NCBI GenBank assembly: GCA_026785965.1
Contig: JAJAYY010000018.1
Span: 1 to 6,254 of the forward strand
Direction of reading: 5' to 3'
Source of the DNA: Sphingomonas bacterium
Lineage (GTDB): Bacteria; Pseudomonadota; Alphaproteobacteria; Sphingomonadales; Sphingomonadaceae
Length of the DNA stretch: 6,254 nucleotides
The translations under genes and the position numbers were made by a program. This document shows, in pieces, positions 1 to 5,274 of the stretch. The notes below the pieces were generated by a model. The model ran no database searches and had not been told where the DNA came from. It saw nothing but the letters and a program-made list of their open reading frames with translations. Each line of letters opens with the position of its first letter. The stretch's first letter is position 1.

Positions 1-319
1 CCAGTTGTATCGCTCGGTCCGCCGCCTGATGCAGCTGCCGGACGCCACGCGGGTGTTCCTGTGCCATGATTATAAGGCACCCAACCGCGACGATTTTGTG
101 TGGGAAACGACGATGCTCGCCGAGCGCACGGGCAATGTCCACATCCACGAGGGTGTCACCGAAGACCAGTTTGTCGAGATGCGCACCCAGCGCGATGCGA
201 CGCTGTCGATGCCCAAACTGATCCTGACGGCGTTGCAGGTCAACATCCGCGCGGGTCATTTGCCAGAGCCCGCCGAGGATGGCGTGCGTTACCTCAAGCT
301 CCCGATCGACCAGCTATGA
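1..319 (+). CDS. MBL-fold metallo-hydrolase, Blh/ETHE1 persulfide dioxygenase-like, C-terminal part
   Basis: Only the last 105 or so residues are present; the reading frame is open from base 2 and the start lies left of the window. The fragment contains FLCHDYKAP, the 'HDY' metal-ligand motif of ETHE1-like persulfide dioxygenases (His at 65-67), followed by a helical tail with FVEMRTQRDATL and ALQVNIRAGHLP typical of the Blh group. Such enzymes use one iron to oxidise glutathione or other persulfides to sulfite in the cytoplasm. The N-terminal HxHxDH motif cannot be checked, so the assignment rests on the tail and on the neighbours: two YeeE halves, a DUF442 protein and a TauE exporter follow immediately. 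Its TGA overlaps the next ATG (ATGA at 316-319), implying translational coupling. A generic MBL hydrolase is the alternative. Confidence 0.85.
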   Translation, partial: QLYRSVRRLMQLPDATRVFLCHDYKAPNRDDFVWETTMLAERTGNVHIHEGVTEDQFVEMRTQRDATLSMPKLILTALQVNIRAGHLPEPAEDGVRYLKLPIDQL

Positions 320-756
320 TCGAGGCCTTTCCCTATGCCCAGCCGCTGCATGGGCTTGTCGGCGGTGTCCTGATCGGGCTCGCCGCAGCGATGATGTTGC
401 TCGGCGCGGGCCGCATTGCCGGTGTCTCGGGGATCGCCGCACGCGCCACCGGCCTGGCCAATGGCGACATGGCGATGACCAGCGCCTGGGGCTTCCTTGC
501 CGGGCTGCCGCTCGGTGCGCTGGCGATCGCCACGACGACCGACTGGAAACCAGCCGACTTCGCCTCGTGGCCGGTGCTAATTATTGCCGGCCTGCTCGTC
601 GGTTTTGGCACGCGCATGGGCAGTGGCTGCACGAGCGGGCATGGCGTCTGTGGCGTTAGCCGCTTCTCGCAGCGATCCATCCTGGCCACCGCAACCTTCA
701 TCGCGGCAGGAATTGTCACGGTGGCGCTCATCGCCGCCTTCGGAGGTGGATCATGA
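316..756 (+). CDS. YeeE/YedE family membrane protein, N-terminal-half type (PmpA-like)
   Basis: A 146-residue integral membrane protein of the YeeE/YedE sulfur transport family (PF04143). Hydrophobic segments lie near residues 12-32, 57-74, 85-98 and 121-141. The family signature is clear at about 97-116: GTRMGSGCTSGHGVCG followed by VSR, with conserved Cys105 and Cys112. Full-length YeeE (thiosulfate uptake in Enterobacteria) carries two such halves; here the second half is the next gene, as in the paired PmpA/PmpB arrangement. I chose the ATG at 316 because it overlaps the upstream stop in ATGA and gives the expected N-terminus ahead of the first membrane segment; the frame is open further upstream, but that translation does not look like the family. 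The substrate is inferred to be thiosulfate, a persulfide or a similar sulfur species; the direction of transport cannot be told. Confidence 0.93.
   Translation: MIEAFPYAQPLHGLVGGVLIGLAAAMMLLGAGRIAGVSGIAARATGLANGDMAMTSAWGFLAGLPLGALAIATTTDWKPADFASWPVLIIAGLLVGFGTRMGSGCTSGHGVCGVSRFSQRSILATATFIAAGIVTVALIAAFGGGS
742..746 (+). promoter_or_regulatory. Ribosome binding site for second YeeE half
   Basis: GGAGG lies 6 bases before the ATG at 753, inside the 3' end of the preceding gene. It is a strong Shine-Dalgarno sequence that fixes this start despite the 4-base overlap with the upstream stop. Confidence 0.75.
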
Positions 757-1205
757 GTGCGGTCCGACAGCTGCTGCCGCCGTTGATTTCCGGTACGCTG
801 TTCGGCGCGGGTCTGACCGTTTCGGGCATGACCGACCCGGCGCGTGTGCGCGGCTTTCTCGACGTCTTCGGGCGCTGGGATCCGACGTTGGTGTTCGTGA
901 TAGGCGGCGCGGTAATCGTGATGGCCATCGCGTGGCGCATTCAGGCGCGCATGAGACGCCCGCTGTTCGGCGAGAAATTCTCCTTGCCCGACCGGAGCGA
1001 CCTCGATCGCGGGCTGTTGATCGGATCGGCGCTGTTCGGAGTCGGCTGGGGCATCGCCGGCCTGTGCCCCGGCCCGGCCGTCGCGTCGCTCGCGCTGTCG
1101 CCGGTCGCGGTGCTGCCATTCATCGCGGCGATGCTTGCCGGGATGGCACTCCATCGCGCTTGGCCCGAGCGCCGTCACGAATTGCAACCAAGGAGCGTGT
1201 CATGA
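753..1205 (+). CDS. DUF6691/YeeE-YedE family membrane protein, C-terminal-half type (PmpB-like)
   Basis: A 150-residue membrane protein that complements the preceding half-YeeE. Two motifs mark the family: GLTVSGMTDPARVRGFLD near residues 20-37, and GVGWGIAGLCPGPA at 96-109, whose Cys105 would correspond to a sulfur-relaying cysteine of YeeE transporters. Membrane segments lie near 9-26, 44-62, 86-106 and 112-134, with a basic loop (RMRRP, 66-70) between the second and third. The start ATG at 753 overlaps the previous stop (ATGA) and has GGAGG six bases upstream. The two halves probably assemble into one transporter; that is inference from family architecture. The end overlaps the next ATG in the same way. 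Confidence 0.92.
   Translation: MSAVRQLLPPLISGTLFGAGLTVSGMTDPARVRGFLDVFGRWDPTLVFVIGGAVIVMAIAWRIQARMRRPLFGEKFSLPDRSDLDRGLLIGSALFGVGWGIAGLCPGPAVASLALSPVAVLPFIAAMLAGMALHRAWPERRHELQPRSVS
1190..1195 (+). promoter_or_regulatory. Ribosome binding site for DUF442 gene
   Basis: AAGGAG stands 6 bases before the ATG at 1202. It supports that start over in-frame ones much further upstream, although it lies inside the preceding gene. Confidence 0.8.
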
Positions 1206-1651
1206 AGCGCAAGAATTTGACCCCAGACCTGTCAGTCATGCCGCAGGTGAGCGAAACGGATATTGCTGAATTGTCCCGCCGCGGCTTCAAGTCGATCATC
1301 AGCAACCGACCCGATGGCGAATCCGCCGATCAACCGGCTTGGGCCGCAATCGCCGCCGCGGCGCACAGCCATGGCATGGAAGCGCGGCATATCCCGGTGG
1401 TCGCGAGCCAGATCGACGACGACGATGTGGCTGCCTTCGCGGCAGCATTGCGCGAACTGCCGACCCCGATCGCCGCCTTTTGCCGCACCGGAACCCGCGC
1501 GGCACTGCTGTGTGCGCTGGCGAACGAAGGTTCGCAGAGCGCTGACGAACGCATCCGCATCGCCGCTTCGCAAGGCTATGATCTTGAACCGTTCCGCGCG
1601 CGTATCGAGCAGCTGAGCACGTCCACTCCATTCGCGCGTGAGGGCGACTGA
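1202..1651 (+). CDS. DUF442 / BLH_phosphatase (TIGR01244) rhodanese-like sulfurtransferase
   Basis: A 149-residue cytoplasmic protein of the DUF442 family, whose fold is like dual-specificity phosphatases but which acts as a sulfurtransferase in Blh proteins. Visible family features: MPQVSETDIAELSRRGFKSI near 13-32, the ISNRPDGE motif at 33-40, RHIPV at 62-66, and the active-site loop FCRTGTRAA with Cys94 and Arg99. The loop is C-X4-R, as in rhodaneses, rather than the C-X5-R of phosphatases. In Xylella and Agrobacterium Blh this domain is fused to the persulfide dioxygenase; here it is a separate gene two cistrons downstream of the hydrolase. It probably exchanges sulfane sulfur between persulfide, sulfite and thiosulfate. 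The start is set by the ATGA overlap at 1202 and a strong AAGGAG. Its TGA shares one base with the next ATG. Confidence 0.92.
   Translation: MKRKNLTPDLSVMPQVSETDIAELSRRGFKSIISNRPDGESADQPAWAAIAAAAHSHGMEARHIPVVASQIDDDDVAAFAAALRELPTPIAAFCRTGTRAALLCALANEGSQSADERIRIAASQGYDLEPFRARIEQLSTSTPFAREGD
1640..1644 (+). promoter_or_regulatory. Ribosome binding site for TauE-like exporter
   Basis: GAGGG lies 6 bases before the ATG at 1651, within the last codons of the DUF442 gene. Together with the TGATG junction it supports coupled translation from this start. Confidence 0.6.
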
Positions 1652-2445
1652 TGCTCGACACGCTGCACATGGTTCTTGGCGTCCTGTCCGGCGCGCTCGT
1701 CGGCTTCAGCCTCGGTCTTGTCGGCGGCGGCGGATCGATCCTCGCGGTTCCGCTGATGGTCTATCTGGTCGGCGTAAAAAGCCCGCATATCGCGATCGGG
1801 ACCAGCGCCCTGGCGGTCGCCGCCAACGCCGCACTCGGCCTGTTCAACCATAGCCGGCATGGGACGGTGAAATGGCGTTGCGGATTAATGTATGCCGGGG
1901 CAGGCATTGCCGGGGCGTTTGCCGGATCGACCGCCGGAAAGGCGTTCGACGGCCAGCGGCTGCTGTTCCTGTTCGCAATCGTCATGATCGTCGTCGGAAT
2001 ATTGATGCTGCGCCGACGAAACGTGGTCGGGATCGAGGACGCGCAATGTAATCGCGGCAACGCCCCCAAGGTGCTTGGCTACGGCCTCGGCACCGGTGCC
2101 TTTTCAGGATTCTTTGGAATCGGCGGCGGCTTCTTGATTGTGCCGGGCCTGATCGCATCGACCAGCATGCCGATGATCAATGCGGTCGGAACCAGCTTGG
2201 TTGCGGTGACTGCCTTCGGCCTGACCACCGCGCTCAATTACGCCTTCTCGGGCCTCGTCGACTGGCTGCTCGCAGCGCTGTTCATCGGCGGCGGAATCAT
2301 CGGCAGCCTTGCCGGCACCAAGGCGGCCAAGCGGCTTTCGGGCGGTGGGCATCTGACCAGCGTTTTTGCATCTCTGATCTTTGTGGTGGCGGCTTACATG
2401 TTGCTGAAGAGCGGATCGGCATTGATCTACCCCGAAGTCCGATGA
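1651..2445 (+). CDS. TSUP family transporter (sulfite exporter TauE/SafE)
   Basis: A 264-residue inner-membrane protein of the TauE/SafE family (PF01925), normal in length for the family. It shows the expected internal duplication: LGLVGGGGSILAVP (21-34) is echoed by FFGIGGGFLIVP (154-165), and AIGTSALAV (48-56) by AVGTSLVAV (178-186). Hydrophobic segments cover most of the protein, roughly 7-40, 46-65, 77-95, 103-120, 140-170, 176-200, 205-222 and 236-254. Family members export sulfite, sulfoacetate or related sulfur anions; as the last gene of a persulfide-oxidation operon, sulfite efflux is the best guess, though sequence alone does not fix the substrate. The ATG at 1651 overlaps the DUF442 stop by one base (TGATG) and has GAGGG at good spacing. 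Confidence 0.93.
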   Translation: MLDTLHMVLGVLSGALVGFSLGLVGGGGSILAVPLMVYLVGVKSPHIAIGTSALAVAANAALGLFNHSRHGTVKWRCGLMYAGAGIAGAFAGSTAGKAFDGQRLLFLFAIVMIVVGILMLRRRNVVGIEDAQCNRGNAPKVLGYGLGTGAFSGFFGIGGGFLIVPGLIASTSMPMINAVGTSLVAVTAFGLTTALNYAFSGLVDWLLAALFIGGGIIGSLAGTKAAKRLSGGGHLTSVFASLIFVVAAYMLLKSGSALIYPEVR

Positions 2446-2678
2446 CCAATCGGCGGATCTTGGCGAAGGCCAACCACTGATCCCAAAGCGAGAACCATGT
2501 TCACGAGCCTGAAGTCGGTGTTCGCCCCACGCACCGCCGCCTCAAGCGCCAACAGCGCAGCAAGGTCGACCCCGGCCCCCTTGTCGCGGATCGCCCGCTC
2601 AACTGCGGCGCGGTCCGACTTGATCGTTCCATGCTGAACATGAGGCGAGCGGTGCGTCAAAAGCAGGGTCGCTGGCAA
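2427..2678 (-). pseudogene. Unrecognised minus-strand open frame, possible gene remnant
   Basis: An 83-residue frame beginning with TTG and ending inside the 3' end of the exporter gene. The stretch KSDRAAVERAIRDKGAG then DLAALLALEAAVRGANTDF reads like a helical protein, and its codons favour G/C at the third position; towards the C-terminus this bias fades, and a neighbouring frame instead gives SLWDQWLAFAKIRRLVIG, as would follow a frameshift. I recognise no family and see no ribosome binding site. It could be the decayed end of a lost gene or chance open frame in GC-rich DNA. Treat it as a weak candidate only. Confidence 0.17.
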
Positions 2679-2814
2679 GCCGGTCTATGCTCGCCAAGCG
2701 CGCGCGGTCATTCGTTCAGCCAGTCATCGAGGTCGGCTCAGTCGCGCCGCGCGCCCTCGCGTTTTAATTCTGCGCCGCTGATGCGCTCCCGTGTCGAGCC
2801 CTTATATCATTGGC
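2446..2814. other. Intergenic region without a convincing gene
   Basis: About 370 bases separate the sulfur operon from the DUF393 gene. The left end holds a bulged hairpin (2455-2483). The middle has a minus-strand reading frame with G/C-rich third positions but no recognisable family and only a TTG start. The right end should carry the promoter of the next cluster: a TTATAT at 2802-2807 could be a -10 element, but no good -35 is visible at the right distance. No tRNA, repeat array or mobile-element end was seen. Confidence 0.6.
2455..2483 (+). terminator. Possible hairpin at end of sulfur operon
   Basis: GGATC (2455-2459) pairs with GATCC (2479-2483), and TTGGC (2460-2464) with GCCAA (2469-2473) around a GAAG loop, leaving a 5-base bulge on the 3' side. 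It begins nine bases after the exporter stop, which suits transcript termination or 3'-end protection. No T-tract follows, so it is not a classical intrinsic terminator. Confidence 0.3.
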
Positions 2815-3177
2815 ATGACCAAGCTGATTGTGTGGCATGACGGCGGCTGTCCACTTTGTCGTCGCGAGATTGCGCTGATGCGTCGGCTCGACCGGCGCGG
2901 AGCGATTGAATTCGTCGACGTGACGCGAGCGTCGGCTGGCACTTGCCCGGTCGATCCGGCGACGATGCTGGCGCGCTTTCATGCGACCGAAGATGGGCGC
3001 TTGCTGTCGGGCGCGGCAGCGTTCGCCGCGATGTGGCGTGCGATTCCGTTGCTCCGACCGCTTGGGTTGGCGGCTCGTTCGCCCGGGGTGCTGGCGGTGC
3101 TGGAGCGGCTTTATGTCGCGTTCCTCCGCGTTCGACCGCGCCTCCAGCGAGCGTTCGCCGATGGGCGCGAAGCATGA
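2815..3177 (+). CDS. DUF393 / DCC family thiol-disulfide oxidoreductase-like protein
   Basis: A 120-residue protein of the DCC family (DUF393, PF04134), of ordinary length. The N-terminus shows the diagnostic WHDGGCPLCRREI, a thioredoxin-like CxxC (Cys12, Cys15) after a first beta strand; this is followed by IEFVDVTRAS (31-40), a GAAAFAAMWRAIPLL helix (67-80) and an arginine-rich tail. Members are presumed thiol-disulfide exchange proteins, but substrates are largely unknown. The ATG at 2815 gives the typical family N-terminus. An in-frame GTG at 2791 would add eight residues with no family likeness; neither start has a clear Shine-Dalgarno, so the message may start at or very near the ATG. 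The stop overlaps the next ATG (ATGA at 3174), making this the probable first gene of a four-gene unit. Confidence 0.88.
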   Translation: MTKLIVWHDGGCPLCRREIALMRRLDRRGAIEFVDVTRASAGTCPVDPATMLARFHATEDGRLLSGAAAFAAMWRAIPLLRPLGLAARSPGVLAVLERLYVAFLRVRPRLQRAFADGREA

Positions 3178-3668
3178 GGCCGCGGCCTGACCCGGTCCGC
3201 CCCGGCCAGCGCAGCGTGTGGGATTTTCCGCGCCCGGCGATCGCCGAGCAATGCGCCGCGCATGTGAGGATCGAGCATGCAGGCCAGGTCATCGCCGACA
3301 CGCGCGCCAGCGTTCGGACGCTCGAGACCAGCCATCCGCCAAGCTATTACATCCCGCCCGATGCGATCGCGTCGGGGGTGCTTCGCCGCGCGGGCGGAGG
3401 CTCGTTCTGCGAATGGAAGGGCTCGGCGCTCTACTGGGACGTCGTGATCGGCGACCTCGTTCTGCCGCGCGTCGGCTGGAGCTATCCCGACCCAAGCCCC
3501 GCGTTCGCGATGCTGCGCGATCATCTCGCCTTCTACGCCGCACCGTTCGATCGCTGCTCGGTTAATGGCGAGATCGTGGTTGCGCAGCCCGGCTCGTTTT
3601 ACGGCGGGTGGATCACCACGGACCTCGCGGGGCCGTTCAAGGGCGTTCCTGGAAGCATGGGCTGGTGA
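3174..3668 (+). CDS. DUF427 domain-containing protein
   Basis: A 164-residue protein of the DUF427 family (PF04248), whose biochemical role is not established. The family landmarks are nearly all present: SVWDFPRP (14-21), VIADTRASVRTLETSHPP (39-56), YYIPPDAI (58-65), FCEWKGSALYWDV (78-90), WSYPDPSPAF (102-111), FYGGWITTDLAGPFKG (142-157) and a C-terminal GSMGW. The many conserved aromatics and the ETSHPP and CEWKG motifs suggest a small ligand- or cofactor-binding beta-barrel, but that is inference. No signal peptide or membrane segment is seen, so it is probably cytoplasmic. The ATG at 3174 overlaps the DUF393 stop by four bases, and its own TGA overlaps the GTG of the kinase gene, tying it into the same translational unit. 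Confidence 0.92.
   Translation: MRPRPDPVRPGQRSVWDFPRPAIAEQCAAHVRIEHAGQVIADTRASVRTLETSHPPSYYIPPDAIASGVLRRAGGGSFCEWKGSALYWDVVIGDLVLPRVGWSYPDPSPAFAMLRDHLAFYAAPFDRCSVNGEIVVAQPGSFYGGWITTDLAGPFKGVPGSMGW
3651..3655 (+). promoter_or_regulatory. Ribosome binding site supporting the GTG start at 3665
   Basis: GGAAG lies 9 bases before GTG 3665, which overlaps the DUF427 stop as GTGA. Spacing is slightly long, but an upstream in-frame GTG at 3608 would overlap DUF427 by 61 bases and add residues that look out of frame. Confidence 0.45.
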
Positions 3669-5014
3669 GCGACGAACTCCCTGAGCCACGCCAGCGCGCG
3701 GTACCGAGCGGGCGCGTGTCGCGCCTCGGCCAGTTCGGGCGACTTGCCGGCGGGGTGGCGGGTGGGATGCTGGCCGAAGGCGCGCGTCGGTTGGCCGCGG
3801 GCGAGCGGCCGCGGATAAGCGACATGCTGCTCACTCCAGGCAATATCGGCCGGCTTGCCGACCGCCTGTCGCACCTGCGCGGCGCGGCGATGAAGCTCGG
3901 CCAGATGATCTCGATGGATGCCGGCGATTTCTTGCCGCTTGAACTGGCACAGGTCATGGCGCGGCTGCGCGACAACGCCCACCACATGCCCCCGCAACAG
4001 CTCCAGCAGGTGCTCGCGGCGCAATGGGGCAAGGATTGGCGGACGCGGTTTCGCCGGTTCGAGCCGCGCCCGATCGCCGCCGCCTCAATCGGTCAGGTTC
4101 ATCGCGCGATCACCCACGACGGTCGCAGCCTCGCGATCAAGGTCCAGTATCCCGGGATTCGCGAGAGCATCGACGCCGACGTCGACAATGTCGCGACCTT
4201 GCTGCGCGTGTCGGGGTTGTTGCCGAAGGAGCTCGATGTGGCCCCGCTGCTCGCTGAGGCCAAGCGCCAGCTTGCCGATGAGGCCGATTACGGCCGGGAA
4301 GGGGCGCAGATGACGCTGTTCGGCAAGCTGTTGGCCGACAACCCCAATGTCATCGTGCCGCAACTCGACGAGGAGTTCACAACGACGAGCGTTCTGGCGA
4401 TGAGCTTCGTCGAGGGTCAGCCGATCGAATCCTTGGTAGCCGCGCCGCAGGCGACCCGCGACGCGGTAATGACAACGCTGATCATGCTCGTGCTACGCGA
4501 ATTATTCGAATTTGGCGTGATGCAGACCGATCCCAATTTCGCCAATTATCGCTTCCAGGCGGAGACGGGGCGACTGGTGCTCCTCGACTTCGGTGCCGCG
4601 CGAACCGTCGGCGGGGAAACCGCGCGCGCCTATCGCCGACTCCTCCAGGCGGGTCTCGACGAAGATCGCGCGGGTGTGCGCGAAGCGGCTGTGGCAGCGG
4701 GCTTCCTCGGGACCGGCGCGGTCGATGGCCATGGCGAGCGCGTCAATCGCATGATCGACATCGTCCTTGGCGAAATGCATCGTCCCGGACCGTTCGATTT
4801 TGGCGATCGGAGGTTCGTGGGCGGGTTGCGCGAGCTTGGCACGACCATCGCGGCGGACAAGGCGGCGTGGCACGTGCCCCCGGCGGACATCCTGTTCGTC
4901 CAGCGCAAGATCAGCGGCACTGCCTTGCTCGCGGCGCGTCTGGAAGCGCGGGTCGATGTGCGCGCGCTTGCCCGAGATGCGTTGGCGCCGCGTGCAATCC
5001 TTGGCGTCAAGTAG
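3665..5014 (+). CDS. ABC1 (AarF/UbiB/COQ8) atypical kinase family protein
   Basis: A 449-residue protein with the ABC1 kinase-like fold (PF03109), related to proteins that support ubiquinone biosynthesis. Visible motifs, numbered from GTG 3665: the family-specific KLGQMIS at 77-83, the alanine-rich nucleotide loop AAASIGQVH at 138-146, the catalytic lysine in LAIKVQYPG (Lys159), EADYGREG near 206-213, the catalytic loop [10 protein letters not shown] at 286-295 (Asp289, Asn294) and the metal-binding LLDFGAAR at 306-313. The QTDPNxxN loop and AAAS resemble eukaryotic COQ8/ADCK3 more than E. coli UbiB, and I see no C-terminal membrane pair as in UbiB. COQ8 proteins have ATPase activity and act on lipid-intermediate handling in coenzyme Q synthesis; whether this one does is inferred. 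The start is chosen from the GTGA overlap with DUF427. A DUF2256 gene follows 7 bases later. Confidence 0.92.
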   Translation: MSDELPEPRQRAVPSGRVSRLGQFGRLAGGVAGGMLAEGARRLAAGERPRISDMLLTPGNIGRLADRLSHLRGAAMKLGQMISMDAGDFLPLELAQVMARLRDNAHHMPPQQLQQVLAAQWGKDWRTRFRRFEPRPIAAASIGQVHRAITHDGRSLAIKVQYPGIRESIDADVDNVATLLRVSGLLPKELDVAPLLAEAKRQLADEADYGREGAQMTLFGKLLADNPNVIVPQLDEEFTTTSVLAMSFVEGQPIESLVAAPQATRDAVMTTLIMLVLRELFEFGVMQTDPNFANYRFQAETGRLVLLDFGAARTVGGETARAYRRLLQAGLDEDRAGVREAAVAAGFLGTGAVDGHGERVNRMIDIVLGEMHRPGPFDFGDRRFVGGLRELGTTIAADKAAWHVPPADILFVQRKISGTALLAARLEARVDVRALARDALAPRAILGVK

Positions 5015-5021
5015 GCCGGCA

Positions 5022-5174
5022 ATGGCGAAGATGGTCAAGAAGGGCGATCTTCCGTCCAAACTCTGCGGAGCATGCGGGCTGCCATTCGCGTGGCGAAAGA
5101 AGTGGGCGCGCGACTGGGACGCGGTCAAATATTGCTCCGACCGATGTCGCTCGGCGAAAGGGAGCAAGCTTTGA
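5022..5174 (+). CDS. DUF2256 small zinc-ribbon-like protein
   Basis: A 50-residue basic protein matching the DUF2256 family (PF10013). It has CGAC (Cys15, Cys18) and YCSDRC (Cys38, Cys42), giving a CxxC...CxxxC zinc-binding pattern, and between them the family-typical [19 protein letters not shown]. The aromatic and lysine/arginine-rich middle could contact nucleic acid, but no function is established. Start ATG 5022 lies 7 bases after the kinase stop; a second in-frame ATG at 5031 would still keep all cysteines, and neither has a strong Shine-Dalgarno, so translation probably depends on the upstream gene. DUF2256 genes often lie near photolyase-like and DUF393 genes (from memory); here DUF393 is present in the same cluster, a photolyase is not. 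Confidence 0.88.
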   Translation: MAKMVKKGDLPSKLCGACGLPFAWRKKWARDWDAVKYCSDRCRSAKGSKL

Positions 5175-5221
5175 TCGACGATCGGGAATGAAGCGAATCA
5201 ATTTCACGTTGCTTTAAGCGA

Positions 5222-5260
5222 ACTGTGCCAGAACGTCCGCTTGGATAAAAAGCGCACAGT
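5222..5260. terminator. Imperfect hairpin between convergent genes
   Basis: ACTGTGC (5222-5228) is perfectly complementary to GCACAGT (5254-5260). Inside, GCTT (5239-5242) pairs with AAGC (5250-5253) around a 7-base loop; the two helices are continuous on the 3' arm, with a 10-base bulge on the 5' arm. Lying between the DUF2256 gene (+) and the histidine kinase (-), it could serve as a two-way terminator, but there is no T-tract on either side. A protein-binding operator is an alternative. Confidence 0.35.
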
Positions 5261-5274
5261 CATTCGGCGAGAGT

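Noticed and set aside
333..1187. Long minus-strand open frame opposite the two YeeE genes
   Set aside because: It lies antisense to two clear membrane-protein genes with matching family motifs and good ribosome sites; its translation is rich in Arg, Pro and Ala as expected of a GC-rich shadow frame.
2763..2768. TTTAAT as a -10 element for the DUF393 cluster
   Set aside because: No matching -35 sequence at 16-18 bases upstream; an AT-rich hexamer alone is not enough.
2631..2840. Plus-strand frame of about 69 residues in the intergenic gap
   Set aside because: Low-complexity Arg/Ser-rich translation, no ribosome site, and it runs over the DUF393 start in another frame.
4502..5167. Minus-strand open frame of about 220 residues opposite the kinase and DUF2256 genes
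   Set aside because: The plus strand has unmistakable ABC1 motifs and a DUF2256 protein here; the antisense translation shows no family and is a codon-bias artefact.
5188..5217. Nine-codon open frame (MKRINFTLL) after DUF2256
   Set aside because: Too short to support, with no Shine-Dalgarno and nothing to distinguish it from chance.
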